Part shown: one piece after another, positions 22,155 through 34,600 of the stretch | How positions within the stretch are numbered: position 1 is the first letter of the stretch | Layout of the letters: each line of letters opens with the position of its first letter | Source: Nematopogon swammerdamellus | Lineage: Eukaryota > Arthropoda > Insecta > Lepidoptera > Adelidae | Assembly (NCBI GenBank): GCA_946902875.1 | Contig: OX336353.1 | Span: 17,187,151-17,251,150 of the forward strand | Length of the DNA: 64,000 bases | Reading direction: 5' to 3' | Position numbers and translations under genes: made by a program | Notes under the pieces: model-generated | Told to the model about the DNA's origin: nothing | The model's database searches: none | The model's input: only the letters and a program-made list of their open reading frames with translations

Positions 22155-22674
22155 CAGCCAATGCGTAAGTACGTACGTACTCCATACTCTTACGCATTGG
22201 CTGGCTTTCTTTAAAAGCCGATATTTCTTATATAGTTAAAATACTGTCAGATGGTAATTTTCTACACCATTAGAGTAACCATCAACTGATAGGACCATAG
22301 GTTGACTGAAACAAAGTGATAAGTCGGCCTTTTACCCCTGTATTTCTTGTTTCTTTTCGTGTTCTGTTTTTGTTTCAATAGAATAGAATAGATTAGAAGC
22401 TCTTTATTGCACACAATTGAAAGAAGAATAGTACACGACAAGAAACAAGAAATGAAAGAGCGGAGATGAATATGTTTTACACCGGAATGGACTAGCAGCC
22501 AGCCAGTCAGTCAGTCAGTCAGTTTTTATTTAACCTCTAATATATTTATCGGCTTACCGGTGCGATTGGTGACAAGACACCAATCGCACCAGTAAGCCGA
22601 TAAAATCATTTTAATTATTCAGTCAGGGAAATATGGGGGATGCGTAAACACTTACGCGTCCCCCATATTTTCCT
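22155..22674. repeat. Cluster of three long hairpins
   Basis: Stem 1: 'cagccaatgcgtaag' at 22155-22169 pairs with 22189-22203. Stem 2: 26-nt arms at 22546-22571 and 22578-22603 pair with one mismatch around a 6-nt loop. Stem 3: arms at about 22628-22647 and 22652-22674 ('aatatgggggatgcgtaa') pair with few mismatches around a very short loop. Arms 1 and 3 share 'atgcgtaa'. No coding capacity. Confidence 0.9.
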
Positions 22675-22689
22675 AATCCCCCCGGCCAC

Positions 22690-22985
22690 AGATTACTAAA
22701 TAGTTACTTCGTAACAGGTAAATCACTCCATAGAAAAAGTTCCATACCTTCGGTTTTAATAGCCTACTGCTTCACGCTTTTCTGTGTGCGAAAATGTACC
22801 GAGTGATCGAGTGTAAAGTGCATTATTGCTTTGCAGCTGCGCGCATTTGCGTGGGCGAGCGTGTAGGTATCATTCGCGCGGCTGACGAATTTCTACTGAA
22901 TTACACCGCCGGTGGTGCACCGGGGGGGTAGGTAGTTAGCGCGCGCAAGTACATAGAGTGTGTGAGGCCTGCCCCGGCCTTCAGC
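22690..22985 (+). repeat. Dispersed repeat family E, copy 2
   Basis: It matches 4211-4500 and 33675-33970: 'cacagattactaaatagtta' at the start, 'ggtaggtagttagcgcgcgc' and 'gaggcctgc' at the end. Family type unknown. Confidence 0.75.
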
Positions 22986-23044
22986 GGTAGGAAAGCATAC
23001 TAGCATTTGAGACAAATTGTATATGAATGAATATAGGTAGGTAA

Positions 23045-23048
<4 letters not shown>

Positions 23049-23080
<32 letters not shown>
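23049..23080. repeat. (AC)n microsatellite
   Basis: About 16 AC dinucleotides without interruption. Confidence 0.95.
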
Positions 23081-23082
<2 letters not shown>

Positions 23083-23335
23083 TGTGAATACTTTTTGAAA
23101 TCTAGAAGCATAATGTTGTGCGTGTGAACACCACACGTTTCAGACTTGGCTCAGATCAGCTAGTGGAAGCGCGCATATCTGAAATGTAAATAAGCACAAT
23201 TTTAATAATATATATTATCAATCGAGAAAATATAATTTGTTTATTGCAATTATTCTTACTTCTGATACAACTGCGTTATCTCGTAGGGGCCCGAGAGGAG
23301 TTGGACGTTCGAATAAAATAAAAGAAATGAAGCTC

Positions 23336-23880
23336 GAAGGGAAGGTGTGGATCTAAGCTTGCGATGGCTTCACCGAACATATCCGGGCCCATCGGCAGTA
23401 GAGGAGGGTATTAATCGAGGCCGGGACTAGCGAGTGGCCACTCTAAATTTCCCGCGCATGCTTCACGTTTCGGCTCGCTTCAAGCCCTCGTCAGCTAGTC
23501 TGCGCTGACTAGGACGCGGGGAAACACCAGTCCCGCTCTCGACCTCCCTCTCTCTACCTATCCATATTCTGTAGGATGCTTCCAGTGACGTTTTCGAAGC
23601 TCTCTCCATGTATGAGCTTAGCGTCGATCTTGGCAGCCCTAGATTCTTGGAGAGACCAGTCTTGAATCTGTTTCTCACAATCCGTTTCTCACAATCCGGT
23701 CTACTAGGTTGCAGTACTTGTTAGGTTTGATGTTGTGGTCCTTTGGTATGTTGCTTTCCCATGGAACTGTAAGTTCAACAAGTACTACATATGCTTTGTC
23801 GCTTTTGTGAATATGACTATATCCGGTCTTAATATTGTGGTACAGATTTCAGAAGGCATCTGGTCATGCTTCTCATGTGC
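23336..23880 (-). mobile_element. RLE-type LINE, partial copy 2
   Basis: The minus-strand 3' end starts at 'aaggtgtggatctaag' and runs through the 3' UTR into the ORF tail (TLSSYMERASKTSLEASYRI). About 60 bp encoding VEVGARGLPAKSLY are deleted and the frame is lost near 23675. Its upstream edge at 23880 ('cttctcatgtg') abuts the 3' end of copy 3 directly. Confidence 0.8.
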
Positions 23881-25166
23881 CCATCGGCAGTAGAGGAGGG
23901 TGTTAATCGAGGCGGGGACTAGCGAGTGGCCACTCTAAATTTCCCGCGCATGCTTCACGTTTCGGCTCGCTTCAAGCCCTCGTCAGCTAGTCTGCGTTGA
24001 CTAGGACGCGGGGAAATCACCAGTCCCGCTCTCGACCTCCCTCTCTCTACCTATCCATATTCTGTAGGATGCTTCCAGTGACATTTTCGAAGCTCTCTCC
24101 ATATATGAGCTTAGCGTCGATCTTGGGAGCCCTAGATTCTTGAAGAGACTGTAGAGCGACTTCGCTGGTAGTCCTCTTGCTCCGACTTCCACAGCGAAGA
24201 GATCAGTCTTGAATCCGTTTCTCACAATCCGGTCTACTAAGTTGCAGTACTTGTTAAGTTTGATGTTGTGGTCCTTCGGTATGTTACTTTCCCATGGAAC
24301 TGTAAGTTCAACAAGTACTACATGCTTTGTCGCTTTTGAGAATATGAGTATATCCGGTCTTAATGCTGTGGTACAGATTTCCGAAGGCATTTGGTAATGC
24401 TTCTCATGTGTGTCCATCAACAATTCCCAATCCTTTGCTGCTCCCAAAATTGAAGAAGGTTTAGTCCTATCTTTGGGCAGCTTATTGGCTCCAGGTTTCA
24501 CAAAGTTGACCTTCTGGAAGCCGCTACTGGTTTGCCCTTTCCTGGTCCGTGCAATTGACAGGTTGATGGCCTCTCTGATGATTTGGAGGACTTTATCATG
24601 ACGGTAGGAATACTGGCCTCGCTCAAGTAGTATTTTGCATCCGCATAACAAATGTTTGGCCGTGCCTACGAACTCCTTACATGACGGGCATAGTCTATTT
24701 GTAGATTTCCCCCATCTAACTAGGTTACTCGGGTCGGGGAGAGTAAGCTGGAATGCATTTAAGTAGAACTTAAGCAGCTCAGGGGACCAGTTGTATATTA
24801 TGGATTTCCACTTCAATGCAGGAGGGATGCAGAAGTCACCCACTGTTAGCCAATCATTCTGCATTTCTAGGTTTAAGGCGTGAAGTTTGAAGCCTTGTTC
24901 CATGTCCTCCTGAGCAAAACCTTTCAGTATTTCTTTATCAGACTTTGCTGTTTCTATGCCCAATCCAGATCTATTGGTGCGTGTACCAACTTGGAATGAT
25001 TTGTAGAAGTCGAGTCTCGATTCCAGTTCATCTGATAGTGATGTGTTGGGTAAGGCTTGAATAGCGCTATCATTGGAGTCTTTGAGTATACATCGTTTGG
25101 CTATTCTCGCCTTTTGATAAAATATCGACGGTTTCTTAATGTTCAGTCCAAAGTTATTGTGAGATC
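23881..25166 (-). mobile_element. RLE-type LINE, copy 3, head-to-tail with copy 2
   Basis: The minus-strand copy corresponds to positions 20805-22085 of copy 1. Its open frame (24001 to about 25166) keeps the zinc knuckle and the RPD...VELTVPWE endonuclease core but lacks the RT domain. In the shared ~385 residues only about three differ from copy 1 (L for Q, M for T, D for G near the end). Its extreme 3' end is missing: it stops at 'gatgggc' and joins copy 2. Confidence 0.85.
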
Positions 25167-25631
25167 TGAATAGCGTGTCGTAGAATATCAATAAACTCTT
25201 CTGCCACGTAAAACTAATGAAATTACCCACAAAACTAAAACAAGCGAGGATTAACTTATTTAGAAGCAGAGAAAGGTTTTGTGAACTCCAGGCAAACACG
25301 TCCAAAATTTTTTCTAAACTAAAATTGACAAATTTGAATACATAAATTACATATCATGGTAAAGGAGAATGCTGCCACTAAGAGGCCACAAACATATAAA
25401 AAATTTGGGACTTCACAGCGACACCTTCACCATTGACAAATAAATAATGAAAACCAAGGAACAAGGAATCACTCCAAGATGGTTTTTGATCGATAGTTTT
25501 GATTGTCAGTATGGGAAGCGGCAGAGAAGATAACCAAACACGCTATGCCCCTCACTGTCACCCACCGGCATAATTAGAGCATTCTACGTACACAGACAAA
25601 ATATTTATAGCAACCTGCGCGTCTTCGGCCG
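25167..25631. other. 3' flank of the LysM gene, no further gene seen
   Basis: The sequence lies downstream of the minus-strand stop at 25632. The 3' UTR should lie here, but no clear AATAAA was found on the minus strand. Confidence 0.4.
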
Positions 25632-28600
25632 CTACAACTGGAAGAGTTCGTCCTGCGTCCTCTCGAGCCGCTGCAGCGACGACTTGACCCGGCGGCCCTG
25701 CGTCAGCAGCACCGGCGGCGGCGACAGCGCCGCGGGCGCCGCCCCCGCCGGCGCGCCGAGCGCAGTCAGCGGCGCGTCGCTACCGGACGCGCCGCCCAGC
25801 GAGGCCGACTGCCGGAGGCGAGCGGTCGGCCGGTGGCGCACGAACCCTTCCTCTAGGTCGCGCACGAATCTGCAAACGCACAATTATTATTGTTGTATAT
25901 TTATTTCCACATTCTATGTACAAGACAGGTTTAAAAATATATTTTTACATTAATTCTATATACCTAACAATATTAAAATACACAAAATTAATATAAAAAC
26001 ACCACCTATCTATGTACAATAAAACGGTGTTATCGCCCGCGGCGGGAGACAGGCCTCCAAGCACGCCGGCGGCCGCAGGCCGTGGCTACGAAGCTCTCCG
26101 AGACGACACGAGGCAAAGCTAAGAGTGATTGTTGTCTTTATTACTATTGTTTTTTTTTTTTTATTGAAAGCGCGGCATGTGGCGCCGGGGCTCCCATAAG
26201 GTGTCATGCCATGCCGGCCTGGAAGGTAAGTCCAGCGTAAAGGGATGCAATCCCTGCCCAGTGCGCGTTGTGCGGAGGTGGAAAGGGGACTGTACTCCAA
26301 GCAGGACCTCATCTGCGATTTATACAAAAGCAGCCTTTGGCCCGGCGTGAAGTACCGTCGCACCTTATTAAGTAAGTCCAGCTTTTTAGAAGCCATATTG
26401 GCCTTGCCCTCGATATGGCGCCGAAAGTTTATGTCGTGCGACAGTTCGACTCCGAGGACCCCGAGGTGTTCGCTTAATTTGAGCGACGTGCCCTCGAAGG
26501 AGGGAGCTGGTGTGAAAGCCATTTTCTTCGCACTGAATTGTGCGAATTTGTGTCTTGAAAGCATTGAACTCGACCAAATTACTACGGCCCCATACGGAAA
26601 TAGACCGAAGCGTTTGTTCGAGCTCAGACACAAATCTTCGCCTCTTCTCATCCACACTATCCCGTCTGGCAGAAGGATGACTGGTGTAGGATCTGTGTGC
26701 CGTACTGTCATCCGCATAACAATGTATGTTGCCGAGTATACTTTGTATATACTTTGATACTTTGTAGTACTTTGTTATATTGAATGTTTATAATATAATG
26801 TTGTATAAACATTTACAAATGAAAGATAAGCTATTTTATATAACCAGTCAATAACAGCCGCAGAGGATGACTTGCCTGATCCAAATATTAATCAACTGAA
26901 AGGCAGCCGTTGTTACATCACGCTGGAGCTAAATGTGTTAGATAAGCTAAGCACCAGTCTAGTGTCTGCCTATTTAGATTGTTGTCAAGGTAAATGCAAC
27001 TTTATTTATTGCGGAAACTGTGACGTGTTTTGTTATGCCACAAGCCCTCAATGCTGATGTGCAGAACAATCGCAATTCTGGTCATATAAATAAGAATTCA
27101 CAACTTCATAACTATGTGTGTTTTTGTATGTATTTATTGAACATCAATTCATACAAATGAGATACTAGAAGACCCTCGATCTTTTTTTTTTTTTTTGTCT
27201 TTAGCTACTTCTGACTATGTCAACCCCATAGAACTTTAAGACTGTTAGTTCTCAGTCTGTTGGCCACTCCTAAGGGCAACCAAGAGTCCGAAAAACCTAA
27301 TCACTTCTCCAAATTGCTCAGAGTTTAGGTTAAACACTCATCATGAATTTAAAAAAAAAAACAGATTAAGGCCCACTTGCACCAACACGAATTTAACGAT
27401 ATAAACCAGTTTAACTCGTTAAGCTAGTACCCGTTGACTGTGGGAACCGCGTTTAAATCCATAACTCGCTACTTAACTCTAAATTCGTGTTGGCGCAATT
27501 GGGCCTAAGTCTATCATGTTGTCCTCTGCAGCTAGGGCTGCCATCCGTCCAGGTTTCCCCGGATTTGTCCTCTTTTTTAAGGCGTCCGAAGGCGTCCAGG
27601 GGGATTTTTTAAAGTAGTCCGGGTTAAACTAAATTAAAAAATCCCGCCCGCTGCATAAATCTATGATAGACGCTAAACGTCGAGCCATAGCTTGAAGACG
27701 ACCGTGATTAATGCCGTTAAATATTTTAATAATAGGTATAATATGAAAATTTAATGTTGTCAAAAAGTTTAAAATTAAATAATTGTCATGTCATAATAAG
27801 AAAAAGCAATGTCCGGGTTTTTATATGAAAATCCGGGGTTTTACTTCTTTTTGTCCTAGTTTAATGATTTTAGAGATGGCAGCCCTATCTGCAGCACAGT
27901 CTACAGACTAGTGCAGGGGACAGTACCTACATTGTAAGTGTTTTATTACTGAACTAGCTTTTGCCCGCGGCTTCGCTCGCGTGAAATTCGTATTTCAAAG
28001 GAAGAAAGTAAGTAACTAAGGGCGAGCTGGGTTCAGGTAAACGATAAACCGTCTCGAAGAAAGTGAGTAACTTTTTGAGGCCGAAGGCGAAGTTGCGTTC
28101 AGGAAAACGATAAACTATCTCGATGACAGTAAGTAACTATGGGCGAGGCCGAAGGCCGAGCTGCGTTCAGGATGAGGGTAAACTTTTCGAAGAAAGTAAG
28201 TAACAGAGGGCGAGGCTGATGGCCGAGCTGCGTTCAGGAAAACGATAAACCTTCTCGAAGACAGTAAGTAACTATGGGCGAGGCCGAAGGCCGAGCTGCG
28301 TTCAGAAAGAGGATAACCTTTTCGAAGAAAGTAAGTAACAGAGGGCGAGGCCGAAGGCCGAGCTGCGTTCAGGAAGACGATAAACCTTTTCAAAGACAGT
28401 AAGTAACTATGGGCGAGGCCGAAGGCCGAGCTGCGTTCAGCATGAGGGTAAACTTTTCGAAGAAAGTAAGTAACAGAGGGCGAGGCCGAAGGCCGAGCTG
28501 CGTTCAGGAAAACGATAAACCTTCTCGAAGACAGTAACTAACTATGGGCGAGGCCGAAGGCCGAGCTGCATTAAGGAAGAGGATGACCTTTTCGAAGAAA

Positions 28601-31600
28601 GTAAGTAACAGAGGGCGAGGCCGAAGGCCGAGCTGCGTTCAGGAAGACGATAAATTCTCGAAGACAGTAAGTAACTATGGGCAAGGCCGAAGGCCGAGAT
28701 GTGTTCAGGAAGAGGATAAACCTTTTCGAAGAAAGTAAGTAACAAAGAAGTTACTTTCTGAACGGTGCTCGGCCTTCGGCCTCGCCCATAGTTACTTACT
28801 GTCTTCGAAAAGGTTTATCGTCTTCCTGAACGCAGCTCGGCCTTCGGCCTCGCCCTCTGTTACTTACTTTCTTAGAAAAGGTTATCCTCTTCCTGAACGC
28901 AGCTCGGCCTTCGGCCTCGCCCATAGTTTCTTACTGTCTTCGAGAAGGTTCAGTTTTCCTGAACGCAGCTCGGCCTTCGGCCTCGCCCTCTGTTACTTAC
29001 TTTCTTCGAAAAGTTTACCCTCATCCTGAACGAAGCTCGGCCTTCGGCCTCGCCCATAGTTACTTACTTTCTTCGAAAAGGTTATCCTCTTCCTGAACGC
29101 AGCTCGGCCTTCGGCCTCGCCCTTTGTTACTTACTTTCTTAAAGATGGTTTATCCTCTTCCTGAACGCAGCACGGCCTTCGGCCTCGCCCATAGTTACTT
29201 ACTGTCTTCGAGAAGGTTTATCGTCTTCCTGAACGCAACTCCGCCGTCGGCCTCAAAAAGTTACTCATTTTCTTCGAGACGGTTTATCGTTTACCTGAAC
29301 CCAGCTCGCCTTTAGTTACTTACTTTCTTCCTTTGAAATACGAATTTCACGTGAGCGAAGCCGCGGACAAAAGCTAGTCTTTAAGAAAGTAAGTAACAAA
29401 GGGCGAGGCCAAAGGCCGAGCTACGTTTAGGAAGAGGATAACCTTTTCGAAGAATGTAAGTAACAGAGGGCGAGTCCAAAGGCCGAGCTGCGTTCAGGAA
29501 GACCATAAATCTTCTCGAAGAAAGTAACTTCTTTGTTAGTTACTTTCATCAAAAAGGTTTATCCTCTTCCTGAACACATCTCGGCCTTCGGCCTCGCCCA
29601 TAGTTACTTGCTGTCTTCGAGAATTTATCGTCTTCCTGAACGCAGCTCGGCCTTCGGCCTCGCCCTTTGTTACTTGCTTTCTTCGAGGTTTATGGTCTTC
29701 CTGAACGCAGCTCGGCCTTCGGCCTCGCCCTTTGTTACTTACTTTCTTCGAGAAGGTTTATAGTCTTCCCGAATGCAGCTCGGCCTTCGGCCTCGCCCTT
29801 AGTTACTTACTTTCTTTGAGTAGGTCTATCGTCTTCCTGAACGCAACGCATTCATAAACAAATGCAAATATAATAAACAAAACATACGATCAATTAACTT
29901 AAATCCAATAGGAACTTCAGTTAAGTAAATATCCGCTAACATCGACTCGCAACAACACTTTTGCACCTAAAATTAATCAAATAGATACCTAACGAAGTTA
30001 ACCTACATAATATTATGAATCGAATTAAATAAGAAACTCTGCCGAGACCATGCATACACACACCGCGCTCCGACAGACCGCATCCCGCGTCGCACCCCGC
30101 GCCTCCTCCGCCGCGCTGCCAGTCTCCGCGAGCGAGACGCGCTACTAACCCCCGCCGCGCCGCCGCGCCGCCGTTTATTTCGGCGCTTGGAACAATTCGA
30201 TTTGTATGGGAGCCACATCTTAGCGTAGCCGGAAGTGAATTTTAGTAAGCCTATCCTGTGTCCCGTATAATAAAATGGGCTTGTACTAAGTTTCATCAAA
30301 TTCGGATGATGGCTTTAAGAGTTATGGAGGAACATACATACATACATACATACATACATACAGAAAAGATTTCTAAAAATCGTCAATTTAGCTTTAGTAT
30401 CATACACAGAGGCTACAAACTCAATATTTCCTAAAACAAAGTAACTTACTCCATGACCATCCCTTACAGATTTATTATTAGTATTGATAAAGGTTTTTTT
30501 TACTTTTTTTACTTTACTTTTAAGTTTGAGAGTTCAGCAGATCCCGTCGCAGCTTTTAGTTCCTGGCACAGTCCATGAATATGTGGAATTGATCTTCTAT
30601 TTTAGTAGTGTAGGTGGTATATCGATTTTAGTCATATTAGAATGTTTGATGTCTTATTTACTCGCTTATAAACTTGTTAAAGGTTATTTCATTCAGAATA
30701 TGGACTGATGCGGATACATTGGTTTTTCTCAAACAGTTTTTTTAAAAATCATTTTTTGCTCACTATCGTTAGACCTTGAAGCTTTTTAATTGTGATCAAA
30801 GTTAGAAGCTAGATCATCGTGCAATAATCAACCCTAATACGTACAGTTAAAACTTATTTTTTAATGCAAAAAGTTTCTTAGTGACTTAGGACTGTTACGT
30901 CAATAAAAGATGTTTGTTTACATGCCTTGCTTAACCCTTATACTCTTCTGCTGCCCTATTGGGCCGCAGAATGACATTTACCGTTGTCTATGCAGCGGCC
31001 CAATAGGGCCGCGGCACTGAATCGATACATGGTCCGCAGTAGTCCGCCATATTAAATTTTTTACGTTCTATCTCAATTTAGTAGTGTGTATTTGAAAGAG
31101 ACAATTATAAAGTAGAATAAATTAGCTACACATCGGTACCACTAACTTGATATGTCTGAGACTACAGAAAAATAAAATAATTCTCTAATCTGTCGTCTGT
31201 TGTCAGTGCGTGGTGTGTGTGTTGTGTGTGTTTGGGCTTGTGATATTTATTGTGTGCGACACAGGAGCTACTGATACACAAAAAGGTATGTTTAGATTGT
31301 AGATGTATTCCTTATTATGATAAAAATACTATTTGACCGATTTGCGCTCGTGAAAAATTTATAAAAATATAAAATCAGAGGTCGCGATTTTCACATAACA
31401 CAAATTTACGAAATAATTTTGTTAGTTTGAATATGTTTTTATATAAAAAAATACCATTTATAGCTCGAATATTTATCTGTAAATACAATCCATTCATTAG
31501 TTTACAAAGTTTTATGGAAAAACATACCAAAATGAATTTTATTCTATTGTATTATGAAACGGTCAATCTCAAGGTCACGGTCGATTAGGCGATGCGTTTT

Positions 31601-34600
31601 TTTGTTTTACAATGCTCGCAAGTTGAAGGGTTAAGAAGTCACATGTTGTCTAGCCCAGAATTCACACGGTGGTCAATATTATTATGAATCTATCAGTATT
31701 CAAGATCAAATATTGATGAAGTCAATCGAATCGCATATTGAGTAATGAAATACAGCGGAGAGCCGTCAGTATTATACCTCTTAAAAAAACCGACCAAGTG
31801 CGAGTCGAACTCGCGCACCGCGCCACTCACGCCATCTACGTATTAGATAAAATGCTTCATACTCTTTTCGGTAAAAGGCGCGCAAACACTTTTTAGTTTC
31901 TTGTATGGGGACCTCTGCGGATTTTTTACTTTTTCTATTTTTATTATTTGTTGTTATATCGGCCATAATAACACATATTCTGTACGATGGCGGAGGCTTA
32001 GTAATAGGGTCCCGTACGATGGATACGGAACCCTATATATAAGAACTTAACTATCAAAAGGTGGTACTTAAATGGGCACATAAAAAAAAATCGGTTCCGT
32101 AGATTCCGAGATATCTGCATGTGACCGACGACGAACATATTTGACACCAGAGCGATCAAATAATCCCTTTGACAGGACCCTAAAAGAATATTATTGTCTG
32201 CAATACTGTCACAGTACAATATTGTCAGCCTCGATAGCTCAGTGGTGCAGACACTCAACTGTCGCTATTGAATGTTAAGCAACGCTGGGTGCGGTCAGTA
32301 CTTGGATGGGTGACCGCTGACCGTTGGAGGCTGACCGAGGTTCGGATTCCTCGTAAAACTGTAGGTCCCTTCCCTCCTAATCTTACTTGGTGGTAGGGTT
32401 TAACCCGCCCGGGTTGGTACCACCGCACTGAATGAAACGTCGGTCTAAACGGCTATGTAAATAGTTTGTGTTTTCCGACCAGTTCAGTGTAGCCGGCACG
32501 ATCAAAGGGGGAAGCACAGACATGGCACCTAGTTCACCCGGTGTTATGGGCTGACATCACGGACGTTGTAGGTGATGTAGCCAACCGTGTCAGTTTCCAT
32601 AAAAAAAAAAAAAAAATATTGAGAATGTAAACGCCACCTTAGGCCTCAGAAAGTCTTCATAGAATCCAATTCATTCCAATACTATGGCTGGCCTTGAATA
32701 CTTAAGGCGACATGATACCTAAAAACGTCTATACCTGACCAGCTATTGTTTATTAATTGTTTTAAAAACATAAGCACTAAATAAAAAATGTGGCTAAGCG
32801 AAACCCTCAACTAGGAACAAATTTATAATTTTAACTCACAAAAGTAGGTTGGACTATGACATTCAGGACTTAAACTGGCGAACGACAGGAAAAGGTGACA
32901 CTCTCCCTGACTAGAAACGTTCGAAGGAGGTCCATGGCCTCCTGACGGTTGCGAGCGAGATTGCCATGAAACCAGCACTCTCCAAAGTCCAGCACATCTT
33001 GACGAATATTAAAAATCAAAAATTCTGGCGTCATTACTCTTAACAAGATACGCGATGAGGTTGTTTTATTGTTACTTAGGTATACCTACTTGTCCTTGTT
33101 CTTGATCTCTTGCGAACATTTTACGAAATGCACGGGGAGAGATGCATTGGGACTATTCTTTTTAAATAGCAGAACACACAATCGCAGAACACAGGGAACT
33201 ACATATATACACACATACATACATACATACATAACACAAGCTGTATCCCGACAATCGGGCTAAGCAGAGTAATCGGTGTTGTGCTGCGTACTTGTAAATT
33301 GCAGCACAACACCGATCGCCACAGGAATCTACTAAGTAACTATTGTAATTATTGTAATCTGTTATATTAATAACCTTATTCAACTTAAACGAGCATAATA
33401 AACTACAGATAACAAGTAGAATACATCACACAATATTGTAATCTATCAGGATAATAAATAACACTTATAATATATCGCAACTGTATTCCGTCAGACGAGA
33501 GCTCCCTGCCTGATAGATAGATAACGCTACCTAAACTGCGTCTGTCAACAAGCTGGACACAATATGCTGTATGAAGAAATCAAATGAATATAATATGTAT
33601 TTGCTCACGCTATCATAATTATTCATAATATAACAAACTGGTACAGCCAGGCCAGATAGGGGAACTCCGCACTTTAGGCACAGATTACTTAATAGTTACT
33701 TCGTAACAGATAAATCACTCCATATAAAAAGTTCCATACCTTCGGGTTTAATAGCCTACTGTTTCACGTCGCCAATCGCTGCGTACGAAAATGTACCTAA
33801 ATGATCGAGTGTAAAGTGATTATTGCTTTGCAGCTGCGCGCAGTTGCGTGGGCGAGCGTGTAGATATGATACGCGCGGCTGACGAATTTTCACTGACTTA
33901 GATCGCCAACGGTCAACCGGGCGGTAGGTAGTTAGCGCACGCAAGTACATAGAGTGCATGAGGCCTGCTTTAGGTATGAAGCTACAAGTACATTGGCGGG
34001 CGAGACTTTTTTAAAAATCTTTATTTGAATAGGTACTGTGTGGGTCGGTACTTTATTATGAATAATCCCACTGCATCTCTCCCCGTGCATGTCGTAAAAG
34101 GCGACTAAGGGATAAGGACAAGGTGCCGTGCATAAGGGCGCCAGGCTAGCCACCTCTCACGTTGGCGCGGTCTTTCCACCGAGTCATGCAGCAGGTGGGC
34201 CTTCGTGCCTTACTTGCTGCCTGATAGTTATCTTGTCCGAATACTTTGCTAAAGGTGGTGGTCGGTGTTGTGCTGTAATGTAATTTACCAGAGTACTTGC
34301 AGCACAACACCGATTACTCTGCTTACCCCGATTGTCGGGATACGGCGTGTGGTGTGTGTGCGTATTTGAATAGGACTTTAGCCGCCTTGCGACTATGCCA
34401 GCCCCATAGTACCTATTAAACAATTCTCAAACATCCTCTGAGGGCTAGAGATGCTTGGAAAAATGTAGTCAGAATTTTGAATTCTTCCATCAGGGGTTCA
34501 CCTAATGGCCTGTGGATCGCAAAAAATTTATTTAATCTGTCTGTCTTCAATTATGCGATCACAGCGTTTCTTAAATTATTATTCCGTTCACACTCCAATA

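Larger units (their letters stand above)
27954..30482 (-). mobile_element. Helitron-like element with expanded internal minisatellite
   Basis: On the minus strand it begins 'ctaataataaatctgtaagg' near 30481 and ends 'gccgcgggcaaaagctag' at 27954, with host T after CTAG, as in Helitrons. A short relative at 36497-36842 shares both ends and the inner word 'gacacaggataggct' / 'aagatgtggctc'. Here the interior is swollen by a ~66-bp tandem repeat. A second, plus-oriented Helitron-like end (ctag at 29374-29377) lies inside, so 27954-29377 forms an inverted duplication. No Rep/helicase is encoded. Confidence 0.65.

Noticed and set aside
28115..29763. Open frames encoding repeats such as SAFGLAHSYLLSSR
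   Set aside because: They are translations of the ~66-bp minisatellite in several frames and both strands; no start, promoter or splice structure supports a protein.
30003..30299. A 98-codon Arg-rich open frame
   Set aside because: It lies in the GC-rich part of the Helitron-like element and its relative at 36497 has no matching frame.
32274..32317. A 5S rRNA gene
   Set aside because: Only about 44 bp match, lying inside a retroposon with its own tail and target duplication; the rest of 5S rRNA is absent.
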